64,000 nt of DNA from Streptomyces sp. BK340 (GCF_007827595.1 NZ_VISR01000009.1:186001-250000), one strand, 5' to 3'; counted from the first letter of the stretch, positions 15,468-25,106 are shown. Numbers and translations: made by a program. The notes: generated from the sequence alone by a model not told the origin.

Positions 15468-16700
15468 TCAAGCCACCGGCTCCGGGCCGATGTTCACGAC
15501 CTCGCCGATGACGATGACCGCCGGGGGCTTCACGTCCTCGGCACGTACGGTCTCGGCGACCGTGGCGAGGGTCGCGTCCACACGGCGCTGAGCGGCCGTC
15601 GTGCCCTCCTGGACGAGGGCGACGGGGGTCTCGGGCGACCTGCCGTGCGCGACGAGCGTCTCGGCGATCTTCCCGATCTTGTCGACGCCCATCAGGATCA
15701 CGAGCGTACCGGTCAGCCTGGCCAGCGCCGGCCAGTCGACGAGGGAGCGCTCGTCGTCGGGGGCGACATGGCCGCTGACCACGGTGAACTCATGGGCGAC
15801 ACCGCGGTGGGTGACCGGGATGCCGGCCGCGCCGGGAACGGAGATCGAGCTGGAGATGCCCGGCACGACCGTGCAGGGGATGCCGACCTCGGCGAGCGCC
15901 TGGACCTCCTCCATACCCCGGCCGAAGACGAACGGGTCGCCGCCCTTGAGCCGGACCACGGACTTGCCCTGCTTGGCGTGCTCGATCAGCGCGTTGTTGA
16001 TGGCCTCCTGGGCCATGTACCGGCCGTACGGGATCTTCGCGGCGTCGATGACCTCGACGTGCGACGGGAGTTCGGCGAGCAGGTCGCGCGGGCCGAGCCG
16101 GTCCGCGATGACGACGTCGGCCTCGGCGAGCAGACGGCGGCCGCGGACGGTGATGAGGTCCGGGTCGCCGGGACCGCCGCCGACCAGGGCCACGCCGGGT
16201 GTACGGGTGCGGTGGTGCGGGGCGACGAGGGTGCCGTCGCGCAGGCCCTCGACGACCGCGTCGCGGATGGCGGCGGTGTGCCTGGGGTCGCGGCCCCTGG
16301 CGTCCGTGGTGAGGACGGCGACGGTGACCCCCTCGCTGTGGCCGGTCGCCGGGGTCCAGGCCGTCGCCTGGTCGGCGTCGTCGGAGCGGACGCACCAGAC
16401 GCGGTGGCGCTCCGCCTCGGCGGAGGCCCGGGCGTTGGCCTCGGGGTCGCTGGTGGCGATGAGGGCGTACCAGGCGGCCGCGAGGTCGCCGTCCGCGTAG
16501 GGGCGCCGCTCCCAGGTGATCTCGCCCGCGTCCGCCATCGCCTCCACGGAGGGGGTCGCCCCGGGGGACACCAGCAGGATGTCCGCGCCTGCCGCGATCA
16601 GTGCGGGGAGGCGGCGCTGGGCGACCTGGCCACCGCCGAGGACGACCACTCGACGGCCGAAGAGGCGGAGGCCTACGGGGTAGGCGGGGTGTTCGGCCAT
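15468..16700 (-). CDS. cysG: Siroheme synthase / uroporphyrinogen-III C-methyltransferase
   Basis: 410 residues with two parts. Residues 1-150 are a precorrin-2 dehydrogenase/ferrochelatase-like NAD domain (VGLRLFGRRVVVLGGGQVAQRRLPALIAA). Residues 165-410 are a SAM-dependent uroporphyrinogen-III methyltransferase (GVALVGGGPGDPDLITVRG, VVRLKGGDPFVFGRGMEE, VVPGISS and GIPVTHRG). It converts uroporphyrinogen III to precorrin-2 and probably on to sirohydrochlorin or siroheme, the branch point to cobalamin. The corrinoid genes cobT and cobL lie upstream on the same strand. Confidence 0.93.
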   Translation of the reverse strand: MAEHPAYPVGLRLFGRRVVVLGGGQVAQRRLPALIAAGADILLVSPGATPSVEAMADAGEITWERRPYADGDLAAAWYALIATSDPEANARASAEAERHRVWCVRSDDADQATAWTPATGHSEGVTVAVLTTDARGRDPRHTAAIRDAVVEGLRDGTLVAPHHRTRTPGVALVGGGPGDPDLITVRGRRLLAEADVVIADRLGPRDLLAELPSHVEVIDAAKIPYGRYMAQEAINNALIEHAKQGKSVVRLKGGDPFVFGRGMEEVQALAEVGIPCTVVPGISSSISVPGAAGIPVTHRGVAHEFTVVSGHVAPDDERSLVDWPALARLTGTLVILMGVDKIGKIAETLVAHGRSPETPVALVQEGTTAAQRRVDATLATVAETVRAEDVKPPAVIVIGEVVNIGPEPVA

Positions 16701-16837
16701 GAGGGGCGGCTCCTCTTGCTGCTGTGCAGTGCGAGGCCTCTGCGGCTTTGCGGTGGCCCTGACGTGCGGATTTTACGTTGGCTGCCGGAAAGGCGGGTCG
16801 GCTGTCCGGTGGCTGGGCAGGGTGGCCGGGCGCGGCC

Positions 16838-16883
16838 GCGTGGTCCGTGCCCGCCCGGCGGAACGACTGCGCACGGACCACGC
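16838..16883 (-). terminator. Long hairpin between cobT and cysG
   Basis: GCGTGGTCCGTGC (16838-16850) pairs perfectly with GCACGGACCACGC (16871-16883) across a 20-base interior. It lies 28 bases beyond the cobT stop and 137 bases before the cysG start, so it probably ends or attenuates the cobT transcript. Confidence 0.7.
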
Positions 16884-16911
16884 CTGACCGGCCGTCGGCC
16901 GGAAGCCGCCC

Positions 16912-19900
16912 CTACTTCTCGGTGACCCCTGCCGAATCGAAGGTCGCCACCTCGTGCATCGCCCTGGCCGTGCTCTGCACCAGCGGGAGGGCCAGCAGGG
17001 CGCCCGTGCCCTCGCCGAGGCGGAGGTCGAGGTCGACCAGGGGCCGCAGGCCCAGCTTGTTGAGGGCCGCGACGTGGCCGGGCTCGGCGCTGCGGTGGCC
17101 GGCGATGCAGGCCGCGAGCACCTCGGGGGCGATCGCGCGGGCCACCAGAGCCGCGGCGCCGGCGCTGACGCCGTCCAGGATCACCGGGGTACGCAGGGAG
17201 GCTCCGCCCAGGAGCAGGCCGACCAGCGCCGCGTGTTCGAAGCCGCCGATCGCCGCGAGGACGCCGATCGGGTCGGCCGGGTCCGGCTGGTGGACTTCGA
17301 GCGCACGGCGGACGACCTCGGTCTTGCGGGCGAGGGTCTCGTCGTTGATGCCCGTGCCCCGGCCGGTGACCTCCGCCGGGTCGGCGCCCGTGAAGACGGA
17401 GATGAGCGCGGCGGACGCGGTCGTGTTGGCGATGCCCATCTCACCGGTGAGCAGCGCCTTGTTGCCCGCCGCCACCAGGTCGCGGGCGGTCTCGATGCCG
17501 ACCTCGATGGCCGCCTTGGCCTCCTCGCGGCTCATCGCGGGGCCGGTGGTCATGTCGGACGTGCCGCCGCGGATCTTGCGGGGCAGCAGGCCGGGCGTGG
17601 CCGGCAGGTCGGCGGCGACACCGACGTCCACGACGCAGACCTCGGCGCCGACCTGGTTGGCGAAGGCGTTGCAGACCGCTCCCCCGCCCAGGAAGTTGGC
17701 CACCATCTGGGCGGTGACCTCCTGCGGCCAGGGGGTGACGCCCTGGGCGTGGACCCCGTGGTCACCGGCGAAGATGGCGACGGCTGCGGGCTCCGGGATC
17801 GGCGGCGGGCACTGCCGGGACAGGCCCGACAGCTGCGCGGAGATGATCTCCAGCATGCCGAGCGCGCCGGCCGGCTTGGTCATGCGCTTCTGGCGCTCCC
17901 AGGCCTCGCCGAGCGCCTTGGCGTCCAGCGGGCGGATCTGTGCGACGGTCTCGGCAAGCAGGTCGTGGGGTTCCTCTCCGGGCAGGGCGCGGCGGCCGTA
18001 CGTCTCTTCGTGCACCACCCAGGACAGCGGGCGCCGCTTGGACCAGCCGGCCTGCATCAGCTCGGGCTCGTCCGGGAACTCGTCGACGTACCCGACGCAC
18101 AGGTAGGCGATGACCTCCAGGTGCTCGGGCAGGCCGAGGGCACGGACCATCTCGCGCTCGTCGAAGAAGCTGACCCAGCCGACGCCGAGGCCTTCGGCGC
18201 GCGCGGCGAGCCAGAGGTTCTCGACCGCGAGCGCGGCGGAGTACGGCGCCATCTGCGGCTGGGTGTGCCGGCCGAGGGTGTGGCGGCCGCCGCGGGTCGG
18301 GTCCGCGGTGACGACGATGTTCACCGGGGTGTCGAGGATGGCCTCGATCTTCAGTTCCTTGAACTGCTTGGCCCGGCCCTTGGGCAGCGACTTGGCGTAC
18401 GCCTCGCGCTGGCGCATGGCCAGTTCGTGCATGGTGCGGCGGGTGTCGGCGGACCGGATGACGACGAAGTCCCAGGGCTGCGAGTGGCCCACGGAGGGCG
18501 CCGTGTGGGCGGCCTCCAGGACGCGCAGCAGCACCTCGTGCGGGATCGGGTCGCTGCGGAAGCCGTTGCGGATGTCGCGCCGTTCGCGCATCACCTTCAG
18601 GACGGCCTCGCGCTCGGCGTCGTCGTAGGCCGGAGCGGCCGGTCCGGTGGACTGTCCTGCCTCTTCCACTGCGGCCTTGCTCTCTTCCTGGTCGGCGGCC
18701 CTGGTCTCCAGGTCCTCCGCGTGCTGTACGACGTCGGGGGCGTGCTCGTCGGCCGACGCGTCCGGTCCGGCGGCGGGCTCGGCCTCGCGCGGAGCGGGGA
18801 CCGTGACGACGGGCTCCTGCTGCTCCTGGGCGGGCAGGACGAGGGGGTGCGGCGGGGTCGGCGCCAGGTGCGGGGTGGTCGGCACCTGGCCCTCGACGGG
18901 CACGAACTGCCCGAGCGGCTGCTCGGGGTGCGCCTGGAGCGGGACGCCGGAGGGCAGCGGCCCGGTGGTGCCGGCGGGTGCCTGCTGCGCGGCCGCCGCG
19001 GCCGGGTCCGGCTCGGTGGCCGGTGCGACCGCTGTCGGGGCCTCGGTCTCCGGCGTCACCGGAGCGGCCTCGGCCTCGGGCGCCACCGGAGCGGCCTCGA
19101 CGGGCTGGAGCTGCGGGCCGGCGGGTGCGGCGATGCCGGTGTCGGGGGTCGGCGCCACCGCGGCCTGCTCGGCGGCATCCGACGCCTGGGGCTGCGGCTG
19201 CTGCGGGGCGGCCGCGGGATCGCCGTACTGCGGGACGGGACCCGCGAGCTGCGGGCCCTGGGCCTGCAGGAGGGCGGGCCCGGACACCTCGGGCGTGGCC
19301 TCCGGAACCAGCACCTGCGCGACGTCCTGCGCCGGGGCGAGGGGCTCCGGGGACTCTGCCGGTTCGGCCGCGTGCGCCGGCTCCGGCGCCGGCTCGGCGG
19401 CGGCCACGGGCTCGGGCGCCTGCCCCTGCTCGACGGCGGGCGGGACCTGGCCGGCAGCGGGGGCGGCGGAGTCGGGGACAACGGCGGGCCGGGTCTCGAC
19501 GGGACCGGCGGCGGACGGGCCGGGCTGGGCCGGAGCGACCGGGACGGCTTCGGTGACGACCGGGACGGCTTCGGTGACCCTCTGGGCGACGGCGGGATCC
19601 GCCTCCTCGGCCTCACCCTGTGCCGGAGCGGCGGCGACAGCCTCGGCCGGCGCATCAGCAGCCGAGGGGACCTCTGCCTGCACGGCGTCGACGACGGGTG
19701 CCGCCTCGACCGGCTGAACCGCCTCGGCAACGGGGGCGGCCTCGACGGGCTGAGCCGACTCGGCAAGGGGTGCGCCCTCGACCGGCTGAGCGGCCTCGAC
19801 GACAGGTGCGGCCTCGGCCTGCTGGACAGGCTCCGGCTGCTGGACAGGCTCGGGCACCTGGACGGGCTCCGCCGTGTCCGCCACCGGCGTGGCCTCCGCG

Positions 19901-20892
19901 ACCGGCGCGGCCTGGGGCGCCTGGACCGGTACGGCCTCGGCCTGCGCCGGCTGAACCGGAGCACCCTGCTCCAGCACGTCGGCCGCAGGGGGCACCGGGC
20001 CGGTCTCCACGGCATGGACCGCCTCGGCGGCCTCGGCCTCGGGCGCGGGGACGGCCCCACCGGCAGCGGCGTCGGAAGGGGCGGCGGCCTCGGGGCCCTG
20101 GCCCAGGTCCAGATCCCCCTGGGGGACGTACACACCGTCGTGACCGTGCACCGGCTGCACCCCGTCATGGCCGTGCACGGCCTGCGGCTGGACCGCCTCG
20201 CCGGGCAGCTGCGCGGCCGCCTGCGTGGCAAGGCGGGTCATCGTGGCCTGGGCGGCGTCGGGTACATCGGCGACGGCCTCGGGGACCGCGACGGGACCGA
20301 CCGTTTCGGCGGCCGGGGCCTCCGTGCCGACCTGGGCCACGGCGACCGGCGCGGCGCCCCAGGGGGCCGCGTTCTGCGGGGCCATGTCGCCCAGCGGCTG
20401 GGCCTCGAGGTACTCGGGTCCGGGCGTGGCCGGTCCCGGCTGCCGTACCGGCGCTCCGGCGGGCCCGCGGTCGGCGAGGGAGCGGACCGGGCTGGCGGTG
20501 GCGTCGGGGATCGGCGGACCGAGATGCAGCGGCCGGCGCGCCTGCTGCGGCGCGGCGGCCGCGTCCTGCGGGGCCGAGAGGATGGGCGACGGCGGCACGG
20601 ACGCCGGCGCCGGATTCGGCAGCCGGACGCCGCTGAGGTCGACGGAACCGCTGTCCCGGCCGGCCGTCTCGTGCGGGCCCGGCTGGTGGACGGCCTCGAC
20701 CACCGGTTCCGGGGCGGGGGGGTGCACTTCGTTGCCCCACGCGCCCTGGGCTCCCGGCAGCAGCAGGTCTTCGTCCTCGGCGGGTGCCTCGGAGAGGTAG
20801 GTGTACGCGCCGTGCGCGGGGACGCCCGGCTGTTCCACCATGCCTGCGCTCTCCGGCTGTCCCTCGCCCGGGACCTGGCCGGTGTCGGTCAT
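16912..20892 (-). CDS. cobT: BluB-CobT fusion with a 750-residue disordered N-terminus
   Basis: 1,326 residues from ATG 20892, preceded by GAGGGG. There are three parts. (1) About 1-750 is an Ala/Pro/Val/Glu/Gln low-complexity region with 12-residue repeats of the AQPVEAAPVAEA type. (2) About 750-970 is a nitroreductase-fold BluB domain (RRDIRNGFRSDPIPHEVLLRV, then PSVGHSQPWDFVVI and GLGVGWVSFFDE), which makes 5,6-dimethylbenzimidazole from reduced FMN. (3) About 975-1326 is CobT (ERQKRMTKPAGALGMLE, then FAGDHGVHAQGVTPWP and RLGEGTGALLALPLV with the catalytic Glu), which makes alpha-ribazole phosphate from nicotinate mononucleotide and the base. Fusing the two enzymes would hand the lower ligand directly to CobT. 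The tail's role is unknown. Confidence 0.92.
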   Translation of the reverse strand: MTDTGQVPGEGQPESAGMVEQPGVPAHGAYTYLSEAPAEDEDLLLPGAQGAWGNEVHPPAPEPVVEAVHQPGPHETAGRDSGSVDLSGVRLPNPAPASVPPSPILSAPQDAAAAPQQARRPLHLGPPIPDATASPVRSLADRGPAGAPVRQPGPATPGPEYLEAQPLGDMAPQNAAPWGAAPVAVAQVGTEAPAAETVGPVAVPEAVADVPDAAQATMTRLATQAAAQLPGEAVQPQAVHGHDGVQPVHGHDGVYVPQGDLDLGQGPEAAAPSDAAAGGAVPAPEAEAAEAVHAVETGPVPPAADVLEQGAPVQPAQAEAVPVQAPQAAPVAEATPVADTAEPVQVPEPVQQPEPVQQAEAAPVVEAAQPVEGAPLAESAQPVEAAPVAEAVQPVEAAPVVDAVQAEVPSAADAPAEAVAAAPAQGEAEEADPAVAQRVTEAVPVVTEAVPVAPAQPGPSAAGPVETRPAVVPDSAAPAAGQVPPAVEQGQAPEPVAAAEPAPEPAHAAEPAESPEPLAPAQDVAQVLVPEATPEVSGPALLQAQGPQLAGPVPQYGDPAAAPQQPQPQASDAAEQAAVAPTPDTGIAAPAGPQLQPVEAAPVAPEAEAAPVTPETEAPTAVAPATEPDPAAAAAQQAPAGTTGPLPSGVPLQAHPEQPLGQFVPVEGQVPTTPHLAPTPPHPLVLPAQEQQEPVVTVPAPREAEPAAGPDASADEHAPDVVQHAEDLETRAADQEESKAAVEEAGQSTGPAAPAYDDAEREAVLKVMRERRDIRNGFRSDPIPHEVLLRVLEAAHTAPSVGHSQPWDFVVIRSADTRRTMHELAMRQREAYAKSLPKGRAKQFKELKIEAILDTPVNIVVTADPTRGGRHTLGRHTQPQMAPYSAALAVENLWLAARAEGLGVGWVSFFDEREMVRALGLPEHLEVIAYLCVGYVDEFPDEPELMQAGWSKRRPLSWVVHEETYGRRALPGEEPHDLLAETVAQIRPLDAKALGEAWERQKRMTKPAGALGMLEIISAQLSGLSRQCPPPIPEPAAVAIFAGDHGVHAQGVTPWPQEVTAQMVANFLGGGAVCNAFANQVGAEVCVVDVGVAADLPATPGLLPRKIRGGTSDMTTGPAMSREEAKAAIEVGIETARDLVAAGNKALLTGEMGIANTTASAALISVFTGADPAEVTGRGTGINDETLARKTEVVRRALEVHQPDPADPIGVLAAIGGFEHAALVGLLLGGASLRTPVILDGVSAGAAALVARAIAPEVLAACIAGHRSAEPGHVAALNKLGLRPLVDLDLRLGEGTGALLALPLVQSTARAMHEVATFDSAGVTEK
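19690..19816 (-). repeat. 36-bp tandem repeats in the cobT N-terminus
   Basis: About 3.5 imperfect copies of a 36-base unit encode the (A/V)QPVE(A/G)AP(V/L)-type 12-residue repeat. The copies differ at several positions, so the array is not brand new. The rest of the tail is similar in composition but less regular. Confidence 0.7.
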
Positions 20893-21285
20893 GCGTACCC
20901 CTCGCCCATCGGTTAGTGCTTCTACGACCAGCTCACCCGGAACGGCGCACCGACCGCCCCGTAGTGAAGAACGAGCGTGTGTGCCCAGCGGCACGAACGA
21001 CCCGCCCAAAAAAGGCGACAAAGCCATTCAGTGGCATTGTCCCGGCCGTTCAGCCGTCGCGACAGCATGATCCGCGACAGCCCGCTGTGGACTGCGCCAC
21101 GTTGCGCGTCCTCGGGTTCTGCCGTACCACACCCACCCCAAAGCGGGCACGCTTTCCGGACATTGGCGAACGAAGTTCCGGGCCACCGATGCGGTACAAC
21201 GATCGGCCAGCCTACCGCGCGCAGTACGACAACAGGATCACGGGGCGCGATCCGGCAGGCCCACCCGTCGCCCGACCACCGCCCC
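20893..21285. other. Gene-free gap between cobL and cobT
   Basis: About 390 bases with no supported gene. I looked for a cobalamin-riboswitch B12 box and did not find one. The region should carry the cobT promoter. Confidence 0.4.
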
Positions 21286-22512
21286 TCAACGAGGCGCTTC
21301 GCGCCGCAGCAATTCCCCTGTGAGCAGGAACGCAACGTTCCGCTCGGTCTCCGTCCAGGCCCTGGTGTCGAGTTCGACGGACTGCAGCAGGGCGCACTCG
21401 ACCCGGTATCCGTGTTCGCTCAGGCCGCGGCCGACGAGTTCGGCCTCGTCGCGGGTCGCGGCGTGGGTCACGATGCGCTGCGGGCGGCGGTCGGCGACCG
21501 CGGAGACCACGGCCGCTCCCCCGCCGCCGACCCGCACGACGTCCGGTTCGGGCAGGTTTTCGAGGACATGGGGCGCGGTGCCCTGCACCACCTGGAGCTG
21601 GACGCCGAAGCGGCGGGCGGCCGTGTCGGTCCGGGCGCAGGCGTCGGACAGCCGGTCGACGGCGATGACGGCGGCTCCGGCGCGCGCCGCCTCGGTGGCG
21701 AAGGCGCCGCTGCCGCAGCCGATGTCCCAGACGAGGTCGCCGACCCGGGGACCGAGACGGGCGAGTTGGGCGGCCCGGAGCAGCTGGGTCTCCCCTTCAC
21801 CGAGGCCGCCGCCGTACCCCCCGTACTCCTCGTCCGGCTGCACCCAGCCGCGGGGTCCGGTGCCGGGGTCGCGCCCGGCGATCCAGCCGCCGCCGTCGGC
21901 GGCTCCGGCCGGGCCGCCGATGACGATGACGACGTTCGGGTCGCGCCAGGTGTGGTCGGGGGCATTGTCGGAGGTCACGACCGAGACCCGCTCGCGTTCG
22001 GTGCCCAGCTCCTCGCAGATGACGAAGGTCCGGTGGATCCCGTCCATGAGCAGCCCCAGCTCGGCGGGGCCTGCGCCCGGCGAGGTGAGGACGGCGACCT
22101 TGGTGTGGGCACGGCAGACGTTCACGGCACGGCGCAGGGTGCGCCGGTGGGCGACGACCACCTGGGCGTCGTCCCAGGGCATGCCGGCGCGGGCGAAGGC
22201 GGCGGCCACCGAGGAGACGGCGGGGACGACCTCGACCTCCAGGCCGAACTCCGGTGCGCGCAGGGCCCGTACGACGCCGAAGAAGCCGGGGTCGCCGTCG
22301 GCGAGCACGACCGCGGTGCCACGGTGGGCGGCGATGCGGCGGGCGGCCAGCGCGAGGCTGCCGAGGCGGATGCGCTCGGCGGTGGGCGGGACCTCGGGGA
22401 GTGCGAGGTGGTGTGCCGCGCCGGCCACGAGCGTGGCGGCGCCGAGGGCGGCGCGTGCCGTGGCGGTCAGCGGCGAGCCGTCCCAGCCGATCACCGTGAC
22501 CCGGTCGGCCAT
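21286..22512 (-). CDS. cobL: Precorrin-6Y C5,15-methyltransferase (CbiE-CbiT fusion)
   Basis: 408 residues. The N-terminal CbiE domain (VTVIGWDGSPLTATARAAL, then VVLADGDPGFFGVV and VPAVSSVAAAFARAGMPW) and the C-terminal CbiT methyltransferase (GDLVWDIGCGSGAFATEAA) together methylate C5 and C15 of the corrin ring and decarboxylate the acetate side chain at C12, using SAM. The two-domain arrangement is that of CobL. It lies upstream of cobT on the same strand, separated by a 390-base gap, so it may be a separate transcript. Confidence 0.93.
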   Translation of the reverse strand: MADRVTVIGWDGSPLTATARAALGAATLVAGAAHHLALPEVPPTAERIRLGSLALAARRIAAHRGTAVVLADGDPGFFGVVRALRAPEFGLEVEVVPAVSSVAAAFARAGMPWDDAQVVVAHRRTLRRAVNVCRAHTKVAVLTSPGAGPAELGLLMDGIHRTFVICEELGTERERVSVVTSDNAPDHTWRDPNVVIVIGGPAGAADGGGWIAGRDPGTGPRGWVQPDEEYGGYGGGLGEGETQLLRAAQLARLGPRVGDLVWDIGCGSGAFATEAARAGAAVIAVDRLSDACARTDTAARRFGVQLQVVQGTAPHVLENLPEPDVVRVGGGGAAVVSAVADRRPQRIVTHAATRDEAELVGRGLSEHGYRVECALLQSVELDTRAWTETERNVAFLLTGELLRREAPR

Positions 22513-22648
22513 CGTCGTCAGTCTCCAGGTTTTCGCAGCTCGTCAGGGGTACGGGCCCGTCGGGCGGGCTCCGTGAGGGTACCTGGTGAAGGCAGCGGAC
22601 GCGCGATGCGGCGGGGCCGTACGCGGATCCGGGTGCGCCTCGCCGGGG

Positions 22649-23287
22649 TCAGTTCCAGTCGGCGTACGAGGTGAAGCCGCCGGTGTCGGCGAGCTGCCCG
22701 TCGGCGCCTTCGAGGTCCTCCGGGAGGAGGCTCCAGACGATGAAGTCCGTGCGCAGGTCGGTCCAGGTTCCGTCCTCGGCGCGGACGTGGACTATGCAGG
22801 CGTTGCGCAGCACGCCCTCGCTGATGCAGCCGATCTTCTGCGCGACCTGCTGGGATGCCGTGTTGTCGGCGGCGGTACGGATCTCGATGCGCTCGAACTT
22901 CTGGTCGCCGAAGAGCCACTGGGCGGTGGCGAGGGCGGCCTCGGAGGCGTAGCCCTCGCCGCGGGCCCAGGGGGCGACGATGTACGACAGCTCGGTGGAG
23001 CGGATGTGCCAGTTGGTCTTGCCCAGTTGGACGATGCCGACGAGGCGCTGGGTGAGGAACTCGGTGACGGCGAGGTCCAGGCCGCGGCCGGCGGTGCGCT
23101 CGGCGGGCGCGTACTCGGTGATCCAGTACCGGGCGTCGTCCTGGGTGAAGGGCTGGGGGACGTCGGTCCAGGCACCGATGTGCTCGTCGTTCATCATCTC
23201 GGCCAGGGCGGGCACGTCGTCCTCGTCGAGGGGACGCAGCACCAACCGCTCCGTGCTGATGGAGATGTTGGGGAAGGTGCTAGTCAT
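22649..23287 (-). CDS. RimJ/RimL-type GNAT acetyltransferase
   Basis: 212 residues. The start ISTERLVLRPLDEDDVPALAEMM is typical of RimJ-like N-acetyltransferases. The acetyl-CoA site appears as ELSYIVAPWARGEGYASEAALATAQWLF, and IRTAADNTASQQVAQKIGCISEG is the family's C-terminal motif. Substrate unknown; candidates are ribosomal-protein N-termini or small amines. It stands alone between cobL and the methionine transporter. Confidence 0.88.
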   Translation of the reverse strand: MTSTFPNISISTERLVLRPLDEDDVPALAEMMNDEHIGAWTDVPQPFTQDDARYWITEYAPAERTAGRGLDLAVTEFLTQRLVGIVQLGKTNWHIRSTELSYIVAPWARGEGYASEAALATAQWLFGDQKFERIEIRTAADNTASQQVAQKIGCISEGVLRNACIVHVRAEDGTWTDLRTDFIVWSLLPEDLEGADGQLADTGGFTSYADWN

Positions 23288-23383
23288 GCGCCGCTCCGTA
23301 ACCTTCGGAAAATCCTTGAGAGAGCATCAGGACCGTCAGGGCCCCGCTGAACTGCCCAGCATGCAGCATGAAACCACTGAACG

Positions 23384-23425
23384 GCACGAGGGGGCCCACC
23401 CCGGGTGAGGGAGTGGACCCCGTGC
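23384..23425 (-). terminator. Imperfect hairpin downstream of metQ
   Basis: GCACGAGGGGGCCCACCCC (from 23384) pairs with GGAGTGGACCCCGTGC (to 23425) with a few mismatches. It lies 44 bases beyond the metQ stop on the minus strand and is the likely end of the metNIQ transcript. Confidence 0.6.
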
Positions 23426-23468
23426 GTGGCGATACGCCGTATACGTGCCGTCGGACGAGCCGTCAGAT

Positions 23469-24302
23469 TCAGAAGGACGGGATGACCGAGCCCTGGTACT
23501 TGTCCTCGATGAACTTCTTGACCTCGGGCGAGGTGAGGAGCTTGGCGAGCTTCTTCACCCGCGGGTCCTTCTCGTTGCCCTTCTCGACCGCGAGGAAGTT
23601 GCCGTACGGGTTGTTCTTCGCGGACTCCAGCACGAGGGCGTCCTTCGCCGGCTTGAGACCCGAGGAGATCGCGTAGTTGCCGTTGACCACGGCGGCGTCC
23701 ACGTCGTCCAGGGAACGCGGGGTCTGGGCCGCCTCGACCTCCTTGAACTTGAGGTTCTTGGGGTTCTTGGCGATGTCCTGCGGGGTGGCCTCGGTGCCGA
23801 CGCCGTCCTTGAGCGTGATGAGGCCCTTGGCGGCGAGCAGCTTCAGCGCGCGGGCCTCGTTGACGGAGTCGTTCGGGACGGCGACGGTCGCACCGCTCTT
23901 GAGGGCATCGGCGCTCTTCACCTTGTGGGAGTAGAGGCCGAGCGGCTCCAGGTGCACCGTGACGACGGGCACGATGTGGGTGCCGCGCTTCTTGTTGAAG
24001 TCGTCCAGGTACGGCTGGTTCTGGAAGTAGTTGGCCCCGACCGAGCCGTCCTCGGTCGCCGTGTTCGGCGTGATGTAGTCGGTGAACTCCTTGACCTCGA
24101 GGTCGAGGCCCGCCTTCTTCGCCAGGTTCTCCTTGACGAAGTTCAGGATCTCGGCGTGCGGGGTCGGGCTCGCGGCGACGACCAGCGGGCCGCTGTAGTC
24201 GGAGGAGCCGGCGGAGTCGTTGCCGGAGCCGCAGGCGGTGAGTCCGAAGGTGAGGGCTCCGGCGGCGAGGACGGCGGTGGTGAGCTTGGCGGTGTTACGC
24301 AC
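23469..24302 (-). CDS. metQ: Methionine-binding lipoprotein MetQ (NlpA family)
   Basis: 277 residues from GTG 24302, preceded by AAGGAAAGG. A signal peptide with lipobox LTAC (TTAVLAAGALTFGLTACGSG) anchors it outside the membrane. The body matches the NlpA/MetQ family: PLVVAASPTPHAEILNFV, YFQNQPYLDDFNKKRG, VAVPNDSVNEARALKLL and DAAVVNGNYAISSGL. It captures methionine, possibly also D-methionine, for the MetNI importer. It is the last gene of the metN-metI-metQ operon, 66 bases after metI. Confidence 0.93.
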   Translation of the reverse strand: MRNTAKLTTAVLAAGALTFGLTACGSGNDSAGSSDYSGPLVVAASPTPHAEILNFVKENLAKKAGLDLEVKEFTDYITPNTATEDGSVGANYFQNQPYLDDFNKKRGTHIVPVVTVHLEPLGLYSHKVKSADALKSGATVAVPNDSVNEARALKLLAAKGLITLKDGVGTEATPQDIAKNPKNLKFKEVEAAQTPRSLDDVDAAVVNGNYAISSGLKPAKDALVLESAKNNPYGNFLAVEKGNEKDPRVKKLAKLLTSPEVKKFIEDKYQGSVIPSF

Positions 24303-24368
24303 GAAAAGTGCCTTTCCTTAAGGGTGGTGCGACCCCGTGATGGGTGTACGGGGAGTCTTTGGGGGGTC

Positions 24369-25106
24369 TCAGGCGACCTTGGTGATGTCGGCGGGCTCGG
24401 TCGCCTCGGCCTTCAGCAGGCGCAGCTTGGGAGCGGGGCCGGAGCGCGCGCCGCGGTGGTGCAGGGAGCGGGCCGCGTAGTCGCCGGCGAACTGGATGAG
24501 GGAGATGGCCACGGCGAGGATCGCGACGGTGATCCACATCAGCTCGGTCTCGAAGCGCTGGTAGCCGTAGCGGACGGCGAGGTCGCCGAGACCGCCGCCG
24601 CCGACCGTGCCGGCCATGGCGGAGTAGCCGATCAGGGCGATGACCGTCGTGGTCGTGCTGGCGATCAGCGAGGGCAGGGCCTCGGGGACGAGGACCTTGC
24701 GGACGATCGTCCAGGAGTTGCCGCCCATGGCCTGTACGGCCTCGACGAGACCGTTGTCCACTTCGCGGACAGCCGTCTCGACCAGGCGGGCGAAGAACGG
24801 GATGCCGCCGATGGCGAGCGGCACGATGGCGGCGGTCGTGCCGATCGTCGTCCCGGTGACCCAGCGGGTGAAGCTCATCAGCGCGACCATCAGGATGATG
24901 AACGGCATCGACCGGCCGACGTTCACGACCTGGCCGATCACCTTGTTGGCGACGACGTTCTGCAGCAGGCCGCCCCGGTCGGTCAGGACGAGGAGGATGC
25001 CGAGCGGAAGGCCGGCGGCGACGGCGATCAGGGTGGACCAGGCCACCATGGTGAACGTCTCGCTACACGCCTGGGACAGCAGCGGCTGCATCTCGGACCA
25101 GGTCAC
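24369..25106 (-). CDS. metI: Methionine ABC transporter permease MetI
   Basis: 245 residues with about five membrane spans. The family-typical core includes MVAWSTLIAVAAGLPLGILLVLTD, NVVANKVIGQVVNVGRSMPFIILMV and the coupling loop VEAVQAMGGNSWTIVRKVLVPEALPSLIAS. It is the membrane channel for methionine. Its ATG overlaps the metN stop by 4 bases, so the two are translationally coupled. Confidence 0.93.
   Translation of the reverse strand: MTWSEMQPLLSQACSETFTMVAWSTLIAVAAGLPLGILLVLTDRGGLLQNVVANKVIGQVVNVGRSMPFIILMVALMSFTRWVTGTTIGTTAAIVPLAIGGIPFFARLVETAVREVDNGLVEAVQAMGGNSWTIVRKVLVPEALPSLIASTTTTVIALIGYSAMAGTVGGGGLGDLAVRYGYQRFETELMWITVAILAVAISLIQFAGDYAARSLHHRGARSGPAPKLRLLKAEATEPADITKVA

Noticed and set aside
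16912..21027. Long plus-strand open frame of 1,320 codons opposite cobT
   Set aside because: It is an antisense shadow of the Ala/Pro-rich cobT frame: Gly/Arg/Leu-rich, with no family match and no ribosome site.
20893..21285. Possible cobalamin riboswitch in the cobT leader
   Set aside because: No B12-box or recognisable surrounding stems were found by eye on the minus strand, and CobT in these organisms is not always riboswitch-controlled.
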